Positions 1 through 8,415 of a stretch of 64,000 nucleotides of DNA are shown piece after piece. The notes beneath the pieces are model-generated. The model had not been told where the DNA came from, searched no databases, and saw only the letters and a list, made by a program, of their open reading frames with translations. Position numbers and translations under genes: made by a program. Origin of the DNA: Alistipes sp. (GTDB lineage Bacteria; Bacteroidota; Bacteroidia; Bacteroidales; Rikenellaceae); NCBI GenBank assembly GCA_017532885.1, contig JAFXIS010000054.1, positions 62,001-126,000 on the forward strand. The letters are read 5' to 3'. The first letter of the stretch is position 1. Each line of letters starts with the position of its first letter.

Positions 1-51
1 CTCCAGAAACTGCTCTTTGTGAGCGCTGATATAATCATGAACTTGTTTCAT
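1..51 (-). CDS. M20-type metallopeptidase, N-terminal fragment
   Basis: Only the first 17 codons lie in the window; the gene runs off the left edge. The visible peptide begins MKQVHDYISAHKEQFLE, which resembles the start of M20-family dipeptidases common in Bacteroidetes. The ATG lies at 51 on the minus strand, 23 bases past the stop of glmM, so the two may be co-transcribed. The family call rests on a very short stretch and should be read as a suggestion; that a gene starts here is more certain than its identity. Confidence 0.45.
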   Translation of the reverse strand, partial: MKQVHDYISAHKEQFLE

Positions 52-74
52 AATACTTAATTATATTTAGTAAT

Positions 75-1463
75 TTATAGGTTGCAAATATCTTTTATTT
101 CGGCAATAAACTTTTGGGCCAATTCATCCGCTTCAGTTGCCGACATTGCCTCGGTGTAGATGCGGATTATAGGCTCGGTGTTTGACTTGCGAAGATGTAC
201 CCAGCTCTTGGCAAAATCAATTTTTACGCCATCTATATCGTTCACATTTTCATTGCAGTAACGCGACTTTATCTCAAGTAGAACTTTATTAACATCAATA
301 GCCGGAGTTAAGGCGATTTTATTCTTCGAAGCGTAGTACGCCGGATACGACGCTTTAAGCTCGGTCATCTTGCAGTTTTTAGCCGCCAGATGGGTTAAAA
401 ACAGAGCCACGCCAACCAACGCATCGCGACCATAATGTAGCTCGGGATATATCACTCCACCATTACCTTCGCCACCGATTACAGCACCCACTTCCTTCAT
501 CTTTGCAACGACATTTACCTCGCCGACAGCCGAAGCCGAATATACTCCGCCGTATGACTCTGTCACATCACGCAAGGCTCGCGAAGAACTCAAATTCGAC
601 ACTGTATTACCTCCCGTTTTCGACAACACATAGTCGGCAACGGCCACCAAAGTATACTCCTCGCCAAACATCGTGCCGTCCTCGTTTACGAGTGCCAATC
701 TATCTACATCGGGGTCTACAACCACGCCCAAATCGGCACCCTCGCGACGGATTACTTCCGAGATTTCGGTGAGGTGTTCGGGAAGTGGTTCGGGGTTGTG
801 AGCAAACTCTCCGTTTGGGGTGCAATTCAGTTCTATGACTTCGCATCCAAGTTCGCGTAAAAGGGCAGGAATAACGACTCCGCCCACCGAATTGACGGCA
901 TCCACTACAACCTTGAATCTGCGTGCTTTAACAGCTTCTACATCAACCAACGAAAGAGATAAAACCTGAAGTATATGACGGGGGTTGAAATCCTCTCGTT
1001 TTACAACCTTTCCGATAGCGTCTACCTCGGGAAACGAGAACTCTTCATCGTCCGCCAAAGTCAATACACGCTTACCCTCGGCGTCGTTCAAAAATTCGCC
1101 CTTTTCGTTAAGCAATTTAAGAGCATTCCACTGCTTGGGGTTATGCGATGCAGTGATAATGATACCACCGTCGGCACCGTTGGAGATAACAGCCATTTCC
1201 GTACCCGGAGTAGTGCATAGCCCGACATTGATAACATCGACACCACAGCCGAGCAATGTACCTTCGACGATTCCGGCAACCATCTCTCCCGAAATTCGAG
1301 CGTCGCGACCAAGGACTATGGTAAGTTTTTTGCCCTTGTTTTTCTCGCTCATAAAACGGACATAAGCCGTTGTGAATTTTACGATATCGATGGGGGTGAG
1401 ATTGTCACCGCAGTATCCGCCAATAGTACCACGAATACCCGAAATTGATTTAATAAGTGTCAT
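75..1463 (-). CDS. glmM: Phosphoglucosamine mutase / phosphomannomutase family
   Basis: A 462-residue alpha-D-phosphohexomutase. The phosphoserine loop TASHNP is at residues 104-109 (Ser106 carries the phosphate), the metal-binding loop DPDVDR at 250-255, and the sugar-binding loop GEGNGG follows around 325-330; the C-terminal phosphate-binding part is present (RKSNTEPIIRIYTEA). Length and all four domains match the family. The most likely reaction is interconversion of glucosamine-6-phosphate and glucosamine-1-phosphate for cell-wall UDP-GlcNAc synthesis in the cytoplasm, but phosphomannomutases of the same family look very similar, so substrate choice is inferred. It is divergent from the nucleoside phosphorylase gene to its right. 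Confidence 0.85.
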   Translation of the reverse strand: MTLIKSISGIRGTIGGYCGDNLTPIDIVKFTTAYVRFMSEKNKGKKLTIVLGRDARISGEMVAGIVEGTLLGCGVDVINVGLCTTPGTEMAVISNGADGGIIITASHNPKQWNALKLLNEKGEFLNDAEGKRVLTLADDEEFSFPEVDAIGKVVKREDFNPRHILQVLSLSLVDVEAVKARRFKVVVDAVNSVGGVVIPALLRELGCEVIELNCTPNGEFAHNPEPLPEHLTEISEVIRREGADLGVVVDPDVDRLALVNEDGTMFGEEYTLVAVADYVLSKTGGNTVSNLSSSRALRDVTESYGGVYSASAVGEVNVVAKMKEVGAVIGGEGNGGVIYPELHYGRDALVGVALFLTHLAAKNCKMTELKASYPAYYASKNKIALTPAIDVNKVLLEIKSRYCNENVNDIDGVKIDFAKSWVHLRKSNTEPIIRIYTEAMSATEADELAQKFIAEIKDICNL

Positions 1464-1523
1464 AGTAGTAATATATAACCTAAATAACCGTAATACCTAA
1501 ATTGTAAAAAGTAGCGAATTTAT

Positions 1524-1554
1524 TTTGTAATTCGATGTAAATATATTATTTTTA
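1524..1554 (+). promoter_or_regulatory. Candidate promoter for the nucleoside phosphorylase gene
   Basis: TTTG at 1524-1527, a 19-nt gap, then TATTTTTA at 1547-1554, one base off the Bacteroidetes -7 consensus TAnnTTTG. It ends 32 nt before the ATG at 1587. Spacing is ideal, but the final mismatch lowers confidence. Confidence 0.45.
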
Positions 1555-1586
1555 TGCCATATAAAAAAGTCTAACGAGAAATTTTT

Positions 1587-2471
1587 ATGACACAAGAACG
1601 AATTATTCCCTCTTCTGAGCTGATTATCAATGAGGACGGCTCAATTTTTCATCTGCATTTATTGCCGGAGCAGTTGGCCGATGTCGTCATTTTGGTGGGT
1701 GACCCCGGGCGTGTAAAGATGATTGCAGAGTTTTTTGACGAGGTTGAGTGCCGAGTGTCAAATCGCGAATTCAACACCGTAACGGGTTCATATAAGGGCA
1801 AGCGCATGACGGTGCTCTCAACGGGTATCGGTATCGGTAATATCGATATTACGGTTACCGAGCTGGATGCATTGGCAAATATAGATTTCGCAACGCGCAA
1901 GGTCAAGGAGCAGAAACGCCAACTCACATTGGTGCGTCTGGGCACCTCGGGAGCTTTGCAGCCCGACATAAAGGTTGGAGATTTTGTCTATGCTCGCACC
2001 TCGGTGGGCTTTGACGGATTGTTGAACTACTATGCCGGTCGCAACGATGTTTGTGACTTGGCTATTGAGGAGGCTTTTGTTGAGCATACGGGTTGGAATC
2101 CAATATTCCCTCGCCCATATTTCATCGACTCAGACCCGGAGCTATGGGAGCTCTTCAAGGATTCGGTTACGGAGGGTATGACAATTGCAGCCCCCGGATT
2201 TTACGCTCCGCAGGGTAGGTGGGTGCGCCTAAAACCCGAAGATATCGATATGAACAGCAAAATCGAGTCGTTCTGTTTTGAGGGTAGACGCATTACAAAC
2301 TACGAGATGGAGGGCTCGGCGCTTGCCGGCATGGCAAAGCTTATGGGACATCGTGCCACAACGCTCTGCACAATCATCGCGCAGCGTGTAGCCAAAGATG
2401 CCTGCACGGATTACAAGCCATTCGTCAAGAAGATGATTCAGATGGCTTTGGATAAACTTTCGACACTTTAA
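1587..2471 (+). CDS. Nucleoside phosphorylase (uridine phosphorylase-like)
   Basis: A 294-residue protein of the PNP/UDP phosphorylase fold. The phosphate-binding loop GDPGR is at 38-42, a glycine-rich STGIGIGN stretch at 78-85, RLGTSGALQ at 117-125, and the ribose/phosphate motif NYEMEG at 238-243. These are the hallmarks of enzymes that split nucleosides with phosphate into base and ribose-1-phosphate. Base preference (uridine versus purine) cannot be fixed from sequence reading; the FDGLLNYY and EMEGSALAG segments resemble uridine phosphorylases. It is followed 33 nt later by dnaN on the same strand. Confidence 0.8.
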   Translation: MTQERIIPSSELIINEDGSIFHLHLLPEQLADVVILVGDPGRVKMIAEFFDEVECRVSNREFNTVTGSYKGKRMTVLSTGIGIGNIDITVTELDALANIDFATRKVKEQKRQLTLVRLGTSGALQPDIKVGDFVYARTSVGFDGLLNYYAGRNDVCDLAIEEAFVEHTGWNPIFPRPYFIDSDPELWELFKDSVTEGMTIAAPGFYAPQGRWVRLKPEDIDMNSKIESFCFEGRRITNYEMEGSALAGMAKLMGHRATTLCTIIAQRVAKDACTDYKPFVKKMIQMALDKLSTL

Positions 2472-2504
2472 CAGCAAACAAAATATAACAAAAATTAATA
2501 CACA

Positions 2505-3629
2505 ATGAAATTTACAGTATCAAGTTCTGCGTTGTTGTCATTATTGGCTACAACAGGTAAAGTTATCAGCAACAAAAGTTCGCTTCCCATTCTTGAGTAT
2601 TTCCTTATGGAGCTGAAGAATGGTCAATTAACCGTTACAACATCTGATTTGGAGACAACTCTTGTAGGCTCAATTGCGGTAGATAATGTCGAGCAGGAGG
2701 GTGTTATTGCAGCTCCTGCAAAGTTGATGTTGGATTCGTTGAAGGAGTTTCCCGAAATGCCTCTTGTAATCGAGGTAAACGATACTACTTGGGAGATTCA
2801 GATTACATGGGCAAGTGGTCACCTCTCAATCCCCGGAGCAAGCGCTGTAAGCTATCCCGCGACACAGAGTCTGGGTGCCGAGAGCAAGTCTATATCGTTG
2901 GATGTGGATATGTTGGTGAGCGGTATCAATAAGACTATCTTCGCTACGGCAGATGATGAGTTGCGTCCTGTGATGAATGGTGTATATTTCGACTTCTCGG
3001 AGAGTGCTCTCACATTCGTTGCCACAGATGCTCACAAGTTGGTAAAGTTCGCAGCCGAGCATACGGGTGATTTTACTTCAGCATTTATTCTGCCCAAGAA
3101 GCCCGCAAACCTGCTTAAGAACCTCTTGCTTAAGGAGAATGGTGATATTGATGTGCAGTTCGATGCGAAGAATGTGACTTTCCAGCTCAAAAACTTCAAG
3201 TTGGTGTGCCGTCTTATCGAGGGTAACTATCCCAACTACAACGCTGTAATTCCTGCCTCTAACCCCAATAAGGTATTGATTGACCGCGTGGAGTTTGTGA
3301 ACGGCATTAAGCGTGTTGCGGTATGTTCTAACCCCACAACCAACCTTATCCGCATGGATATTGCCAACAACAGAGTAAACCTTACGGCTCAGGATATCGA
3401 CTTCTCGGTTTCGGCTAACGAGACTATCTCTTGCAGTTATGACGGACAGCCCGTAACCATCGGCTTTAAGTCTACATTCCTTGTGGAGATTCTTTCAAAC
3501 ATCGAGACTCCAACGGTTGTTATCGAGTTGGCAGACTCTACTCGTGCCGGAGTGTTCAAACCCGTTTACGACGATAAGCAGAACAGCGAAACCCTCATGC
3601 TGCTTATGCCGATGATGATTAACGCATAA
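2505..3629 (+). CDS. dnaN: DNA polymerase III beta subunit (sliding clamp)
   Basis: A 374-residue protein of usual length for the processivity clamp, which encircles DNA and tethers the replicative polymerase. The start MKFTVSSSALLSLL, the central RPVMNGVYFDF and KFAAEHTG segments, the CRLIEGNYPNYNAVIP segment and the C-terminal LLMPMMINA are characteristic; three clamp domains can be traced along the chain. It is not beside dnaA here. A DnaQ-like exonuclease begins 10 nt downstream, so two replication/repair genes are likely co-expressed. Confidence 0.95.
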   Translation: MKFTVSSSALLSLLATTGKVISNKSSLPILEYFLMELKNGQLTVTTSDLETTLVGSIAVDNVEQEGVIAAPAKLMLDSLKEFPEMPLVIEVNDTTWEIQITWASGHLSIPGASAVSYPATQSLGAESKSISLDVDMLVSGINKTIFATADDELRPVMNGVYFDFSESALTFVATDAHKLVKFAAEHTGDFTSAFILPKKPANLLKNLLLKENGDIDVQFDAKNVTFQLKNFKLVCRLIEGNYPNYNAVIPASNPNKVLIDRVEFVNGIKRVAVCSNPTTNLIRMDIANNRVNLTAQDIDFSVSANETISCSYDGQPVTIGFKSTFLVEILSNIETPTVVIELADSTRAGVFKPVYDDKQNSETLMLLMPMMINA

Positions 3630-3639
3630 GAGCGAAACA

Positions 3640-4407
3640 ATGAAACTGAATTTGAAGCGCCCGATTGTCTTTTTTGATTTGGAGACAACGGGCGTTGATA
3701 CCGCGAAAGACCGCATCGTCGAGATTTCGATGATTAAGATTATGCCCGACGGCGAGGAGATAGTTAAAACGCGCCGCATAAACCCTCAGATGCACATTCC
3801 CGAAGCGGCAACTGCCGTACATGGCATTACGGATGAGGATGTGAAGGATGCTCCTACATTTGCTCAGATTGCAAAGTCGTTGAGCCAATTTATCGAGGGG
3901 TGTGACTTCGGAGGCTTCAACTCCAATCGCTTCGATTTACCTGTGCTGGTCGAGGAGTTCTTGCGTGCAAATGTGGATGTCGATTTCCGCAAGCGCAAGT
4001 TTGTCGATGTGCAGAATATCTTTCATAAGATGGAGCAGCGCACCTTGGTTGCGGCGTATAAGTTCTATTGCGAGAAGGATTTAATGGATGCTCACTCAGC
4101 GGAGGCGGATACTCGCGCCACATATGAGGTGTTGAAGGCGCAGCTTGACCGCTATCCCGAGTTGCAGAACGATATCGCAGCTTTGGCGGAGTTCTCTTCA
4201 CGAGGTGAGGTTGCCGACTTTGCAGGTCGCATCGTCTACAACGAAAAGGGCGAGGAGGTCTTTGGTTTTGGTAAGTATAAGGGGCGTGGTGTTGCCGAGA
4301 TTTTCGGCATCGAGCCCAGCTACTACTCTTGGATGATGAATGGTGATTTCCCCTTGGCGACAAAGAAGGTTATCACCGAGATTTATTTGCGGACAAAGCA
4401 GGGTTAG
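3640..4407 (+). CDS. DnaQ-like 3'-5' exonuclease (DEDD superfamily)
   Basis: A 255-residue protein whose first 175 residues form an RNase H-like exonuclease. ExoI is FFDLETTGVD (residues 10-19, metal ligands Asp and Glu), ExoII lies in GFNSNRFDLPVL, and ExoIII is HSAEADTRATYEVL with the conserved Asp. The C-terminal 60-70 residues carry an extra GKYKGRGVAEI segment of the kind found in Bacteroidetes homologues; its role is unknown to me. It could be the proofreading epsilon subunit or a stand-alone repair exonuclease. The close link to dnaN favours a replication role but does not prove it. Confidence 0.85.
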   Translation: MKLNLKRPIVFFDLETTGVDTAKDRIVEISMIKIMPDGEEIVKTRRINPQMHIPEAATAVHGITDEDVKDAPTFAQIAKSLSQFIEGCDFGGFNSNRFDLPVLVEEFLRANVDVDFRKRKFVDVQNIFHKMEQRTLVAAYKFYCEKDLMDAHSAEADTRATYEVLKAQLDRYPELQNDIAALAEFSSRGEVADFAGRIVYNEKGEEVFGFGKYKGRGVAEIFGIEPSYYSWMMNGDFPLATKKVITEIYLRTKQG

Positions 4408-4472
4408 CAATTACCCGCAGTGCGAGGGTGGAGTCACCTTTGGGGTAGTTGTGTCGCATTAAATTTATTACA

Positions 4473-6320
4473 ATGAATTTGAGGAGATTTATTCTTTCGC
4501 TCTTCATGGCGTTGTCCATCTCGGTGGGCTATGCCATAGAGCAGTCACCTATGATTGAGAAGTCGGAGGTCATTGTCTTTATCAATGGCAAGAAGTTCTA
4601 TGTCCATACGGTAAAGGCGGGTGAAACGCTATACTCAATCTGTAAAGCGTATAATGTCACGGAGGATGTTATCAAGAGTAACAATCCCAAGGTCGCCGAT
4701 GGCCTCAAGATAGACCAAACGGTGAAGATTCCCATGACTGACAAGGAGCGCGAGGTAAAGAAGCGCAAAAAGGATTTCGTGACCCATAAAATTAAGGCGG
4801 GGGAGACGCTCTATGCCGTTGCTCGCCAATATAATATCTCGGTGGCAACATTGCGTGAAGATAACCCCGAGGTGAATCCTCAGTCGCTCACGATTGGTCA
4901 AACCATATGGGTGCGTCGTGCCGATATGGGCGAGTCCTCTGCCGAGGAGGCTCATGTCGAGATGCAGGAGTATGCCGAGAATCTGAATCGTGCTGCCGGG
5001 GATGGCTATCAGTATCATGTTGTGCAGGCGGGTGAAACAATCTACTCGTTGGCTCGCAAATATGGCATCACGGAGAAGGAGTTTGCCGAACTGAACGATA
5101 TCTCAATGGGACTTAAGGCGGGTGCTATGGTGCGTGTTCCGCAGTCGCAGGAGGATAACCTTGCGATTATCGACAATGCCAACTCCAAGGTTGATAATGC
5201 TGTGGTTAATGCGCAGGGTAGTGATGAAAATATCATCTTTCGAGCTTTGACTCCGGAGCAGACTCTGAATATTGCGTTGATGTTGCCGCTCAGTGTGGGA
5301 GGTAAGCCCAATGCGAGTTATGTGGAGTTCTATCAGGGGTTTCTGTTGGGCCTTGAGGATTTGAAGCAGAAGCGCGAGGGCAAGACTTCACTTACGCTTT
5401 ATAATACGGGGCACGACTCTATAAAGGTGGAGAATATCGTGCGTAGTGAGCTCTTTCAGGGGACAAACCTTATCGTAGGTCCCGTTTATGAGGATGAGCT
5501 GAAGCCTGTGTTGGAGTATGCTACCCAAAATGCTGTTCCGGTGGTGTCACCTTTGGCAAATATTGAGTCTACGCAGCACTCAGCCCTATATCAGTTGGCT
5601 GCGGCTCCGGAGCGAAAGTATGACAAGGTGGCGGAGATTATCAACAGCGACAGGGAGATATGCCTTGTGTATGCCGAATCGAACGACAAAGATTTTGAGC
5701 AGGAGATAATGACGATGTTGGAGGGTAAGAGCTACAACTCCTACACCTATACTTTCGACAAGGAGTCTATCTTCACTCCTCGTACCGCGACAACGCGCCC
5801 ATTGGAGGAGACTATCGATATTTTGAATACCGACAAGGAGATTCTTTTCATCGTCTTTGCCAACCGCGAAACGGATGTGGACCGCATACTCGGAACATTC
5901 TCTTCGTCGAAGGTGTCGAATACCGAGCGCAGCATAAAGGTGGCCGATTACTCGGTTTTGGGTACTTCGCGTTGGGGTCGCTTTGCAAATATCGACCACA
6001 CGACATTCTTTAATAATAATGTCATGATGATTTCGACCTATCATGCCAAGCGTGATGCTCGGGTGGTGCGCCAATTCGACAGCCGCTACATTAAGGCATA
6101 CAACGCTGTGCCGTCGTTATACGCTTACCGAGGCTATGATGCGGCCGTAATCTTTGGTCTTGGCATGCGTTCCGACATTGAGTATAATATGCTTGACAAA
6201 CGCTATATGCCGCTGCAAACGGGCTATAAATTCGAGCAGGAGCAGGTGGGTGGCAAGTATGTGAATCGCGAGTGGGTTTTGATTACCTACAATAATAACC
6301 ACACCATAGAGGTGAAGTAA
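4473..6320 (+). CDS. LysM-repeat protein with receptor-type ligand-binding domain
   Basis: The preferred start is the ATG at 4473; an upstream TTG at 4449 would put charged residues before the signal peptide. The 615-residue product begins with a signal peptide (MNLRRFILSLFMALSISVGYA), so it is exported. Three LysM domains are visible at about residues 43-87, 102-149 and 180-224, each with the (V/I)xAGET(L/I)Y signature that binds peptidoglycan sugars. Residues 265-610 resemble periplasmic binding proteins of the type I fold (TLNIALMLPL, LIVGPVYEDELKPVL, VPVVSPLAN). The protein probably sits at the cell wall in the periplasm. It abuts rex by 1 nt. Confidence 0.82.
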   Translation: MNLRRFILSLFMALSISVGYAIEQSPMIEKSEVIVFINGKKFYVHTVKAGETLYSICKAYNVTEDVIKSNNPKVADGLKIDQTVKIPMTDKEREVKKRKKDFVTHKIKAGETLYAVARQYNISVATLREDNPEVNPQSLTIGQTIWVRRADMGESSAEEAHVEMQEYAENLNRAAGDGYQYHVVQAGETIYSLARKYGITEKEFAELNDISMGLKAGAMVRVPQSQEDNLAIIDNANSKVDNAVVNAQGSDENIIFRALTPEQTLNIALMLPLSVGGKPNASYVEFYQGFLLGLEDLKQKREGKTSLTLYNTGHDSIKVENIVRSELFQGTNLIVGPVYEDELKPVLEYATQNAVPVVSPLANIESTQHSALYQLAAAPERKYDKVAEIINSDREICLVYAESNDKDFEQEIMTMLEGKSYNSYTYTFDKESIFTPRTATTRPLEETIDILNTDKEILFIVFANRETDVDRILGTFSSSKVSNTERSIKVADYSVLGTSRWGRFANIDHTTFFNNNVMMISTYHAKRDARVVRQFDSRYIKAYNAVPSLYAYRGYDAAVIFGLGMRSDIEYNMLDKRYMPLQTGYKFEQEQVGGKYVNREWVLITYNNNHTIEVK

Positions 6321-6321
6321 T

Positions 6322-6975
6322 ATGGCTAACATTACAACCAACATACCCGAAAAGACCATCGAGCGACTGAGCGAGTATCGTCGTACGCTGCTGTCGTGTC
6401 ACAAGCAGGGCGTAACGCATATTTTCTCGCATGTCTTGGCTGGTATGCACGGCATTACGGCTGTGCAGGTGCGCCGCGACCTTATGCTTATAGGTTTTTC
6501 GAGCGATACGAAGAAGGGCTACGATGTCAAGGTGCTGATAGAGTTCATTAACAATATCCTCGACAGCAAGGATGTGATGAATGTCGCAATTATAGGCATG
6601 GGACACTTGGGGCAGGCCATTACGAAGTATTTTAATGGCAAGGGCCTTAAGTTGCGCATCGTGTCGGCATTCGATGTAGACCCCGAGAAGGTGGGGCGCA
6701 CGATAGACGATATCCCGTGCTATCATATGGACGAGTTCGAGGATGTGGTGTCGAAGATGGATATAAGCATCGTGGTTATTTCGTCACCCACGCGTGTGGC
6801 GCCTTCGCTCGTTGTGCCGATTATCAACGCCGGTATTAAGGGCGTGTTGAACTTTACCTCGGCACCGCTGAATTTCCCGCAGGGCATAGTGTCGGAGAAC
6901 TACGATATTACCACCATTTTAGAGAAGGTGGCCTATTTTGTCAAGGAGAGCGATGAGATGGGCGACAAGAATTAA
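6322..6975 (+). CDS. rex: Redox-sensing transcriptional repressor Rex
   Basis: A 217-residue protein. Residues 1-80 form a winged helix (RLSEYRRTLLSCHKQGVTHIFSHVLA, then the recognition region with RRDLMLIG). Residues 85-210 are a Rossmann domain with the dinucleotide-binding loop GMGHLG at 92-97. Rex proteins sense the NADH/NAD+ ratio and repress fermentation and respiration genes when NADH is low. The start follows the preceding stop by one base, so it is translated from the same transcript as the LysM gene. No Rex operator (TTGTGAAnnnnnnTTCACAA-like) was noticed nearby. Confidence 0.9.
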   Translation: MANITTNIPEKTIERLSEYRRTLLSCHKQGVTHIFSHVLAGMHGITAVQVRRDLMLIGFSSDTKKGYDVKVLIEFINNILDSKDVMNVAIIGMGHLGQAITKYFNGKGLKLRIVSAFDVDPEKVGRTIDDIPCYHMDEFEDVVSKMDISIVVISSPTRVAPSLVVPIINAGIKGVLNFTSAPLNFPQGIVSENYDITTILEKVAYFVKESDEMGDKN

Positions 6976-7011
6976 GTGATAGCCCGCGGGCCGGATTTAT
7001 TACACTGATGT

Positions 7012-7758
7012 ATGAATGTATATAAAGGTTTAGATAACTTACCCCAATTCACTGATGCTGTGGCCACTATGGGCTCGTTCGATGGTGTGCATTGCGGACA
7101 TCAGGAACTGCTGCGCCGAGTGAAGCAAATCGCACACGAGAGGGCCGTGCAGAGCATCGTCATAACCTTCGACCCGCATCCGCGTTATGTGTTGGGTACG
7201 GGCGAGAAGATGCGACTTATAACCACACTTGACGAGAAATTGTGGTTCATGGAGCGTGCCGGCATCGACAATGTAATCGTAATCCCCTTTACCATCGAGT
7301 TTAGCCAGAAGTCGCCCAAGGAGTTCTTGGAGGAGATTTCGGGCGTAGGCATCAGCTGCATGGTTGTGGGGTATAACCATCGCTTCGGGCATAAGAAGGA
7401 GGGTGACTACAACTACCTTGAGGCGCGTGGCGGCATGGAACTGCACATGGTCGAGCAGCAGCAAATGGCAAGCAGCAAGGTGAGTTCGACAATCATTCGT
7501 CAAGCCGTGTCGATGGGCATGATGGAGAAGGCCGTAAGGCTATTGATGCACCCCTATGTCGTACTCGCGGAGGTTGGGGCTGATGGCTCCGTTGCGGGTG
7601 TGGATAAGCATAAATTACTGCCTGCGGAGGGTTGCTACGACGCAAAAATCGGCGACCAAACTATTACTTTTACCATTGACAGCAAGGGGCAAATGAGTAT
7701 ATCGCCCACGGTGTGCGAAGGTAAAGTAATGATTGAAATAAGCCGATTAAACGACTGA
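7012..7758 (+). CDS. FAD synthetase (RibF-like) lacking a normal riboflavin kinase domain
   Basis: A 248-residue protein, about 60 residues shorter than typical bifunctional RibF. Residues 14-170 are the FMN adenylyltransferase half: GSFDGVHCGH (21-30), TFDPHP (52-57), a GYNHRFGH segment (120-127) and VSSTIIR (157-163). The following region (about 180-248) starts with HPYVVL as in RibF but then lacks the flavokinase signature G(R/F)PTAN and its surrounding barrel. I infer it can at most adenylylate FMN, or has taken another nucleotidyltransferase role. A full RibF is presumably elsewhere in the genome. It overlaps nothing and is 2 nt from ybgC. Confidence 0.75.
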   Translation: MNVYKGLDNLPQFTDAVATMGSFDGVHCGHQELLRRVKQIAHERAVQSIVITFDPHPRYVLGTGEKMRLITTLDEKLWFMERAGIDNVIVIPFTIEFSQKSPKEFLEEISGVGISCMVVGYNHRFGHKKEGDYNYLEARGGMELHMVEQQQMASSKVSSTIIRQAVSMGMMEKAVRLLMHPYVVLAEVGADGSVAGVDKHKLLPAEGCYDAKIGDQTITFTIDSKGQMSISPTVCEGKVMIEISRLND

Positions 7759-7760
7759 TT

Positions 7761-8189
7761 ATGGAGCTGATAACATACGAGCATAAGGTTAGGGTGGGGT
7801 ATAAGGATACCGACCAAATGGGCATTATGCACCACTCGAATTACATAGTCCTCTACGAGCAGGCGCGTACCGAATGGTTGCGCGATATGGGTCTTACCTA
7901 TGCCGAGATTGAGCGTAGGGGCATCATGTCGCCCATTATTGAGGTGCACTCGAAGTATCTGTGGCCTGCGCTATATGACGAGGTGCTGACCGTGAAGGTT
8001 ATGATGGATGAAATGCCTTCGGCGAGGTTGGTGATTCGCAGTGAGGTCTACAACGAGGCGGGTAGGCTCATAAATCAAGGTTCGGTGACTTTAGGCTTTA
8101 TGCACGCCTCGACACGCCGCCCCTGCCGCGCTCCTGAGTGGTTCGTCGCCAAGCTGGAGGAGTATATGGCAGGGAAGAGCAAAGAGTAA
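7761..8189 (+). CDS. Acyl-CoA thioesterase, YbgC/4-hydroxybenzoyl-CoA thioesterase family
   Basis: A 142-residue single hot-dog-fold protein. The signature YKDTDQMGIMHHSNY at residues 14-28 holds the catalytic Asp18 and the substrate-binding MGIMHHSNY segment; EQARTEWLRDMG follows as in YbgC proteins. It hydrolyses acyl-CoA thioesters in the cytoplasm; chain-length preference is unknown. It is last in the run dnaN-exonuclease-LysM-rex-ribF-ybgC, with a terminator hairpin overlapping its stop codon. Confidence 0.85.
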   Translation: MELITYEHKVRVGYKDTDQMGIMHHSNYIVLYEQARTEWLRDMGLTYAEIERRGIMSPIIEVHSKYLWPALYDEVLTVKVMMDEMPSARLVIRSEVYNEAGRLINQGSVTLGFMHASTRRPCRAPEWFVAKLEEYMAGKSKE

Positions 8190-8226
8190 AGAGGAAAGAT
8201 GAAAGATATGTCTTTGCTCTTTTGTT
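8175..8226 (+). terminator. Terminator after ybgC, with heptamer loop
   Basis: AAGAGCAAAGA (8175-8185) pairs with TCTTTGCTCTT (8211-8221) and is followed by a T-rich tract. The left arm overlaps the last codons of ybgC. The loop is made of 7-bp units (AGAGTAA, AGAGGAA, AGATGAA, AGATATG), the same unit family as at 53743 and 56791. Confidence 0.7.
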
Positions 8227-8229
8227 TTA

Positions 8230-8356
8230 ATTGTGTCATGCCACATTTTGGAGCGTAAGCGAGAAAATGACTGGCATCCCTAACGGCAAATTATTTCGGT
8301 AGAGATTCCATTCCTCACTCGTTCGGTGGAATGACAAGAGGAAAGAGGAAAGAGAA
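8230..8356. other. Gap between ybgC terminator and 9-mer repeat
   Basis: No gene or promoter motif seen. The right end (about 8336-8356) carries three further AGAGGAA-type 7-bp units. Confidence 0.4.
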
Positions 8357-8414
8357 GGAATTTAGGGAAGCGGCAGCGCCAAATTCCCTAATCTCCTTAA
8401 TCTCCCTAAAAAAT
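8357..8414. repeat. Inverted 9-mer array at the 3' end of htpG
   Basis: Left arm GGAATTTAGGGAAG (8357-8370), spacer CGGCAGCG, right arm built of 9-bp units CCAAATTCC, CTAATCTCC, TTAATCTCC, CTAAAAAAT. It is the same design as at 59110-59189 and ends beside the htpG stop, so it may act as an RNA hairpin or terminator for htpG. Confidence 0.65.
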
Positions 8415-8415
8415 C

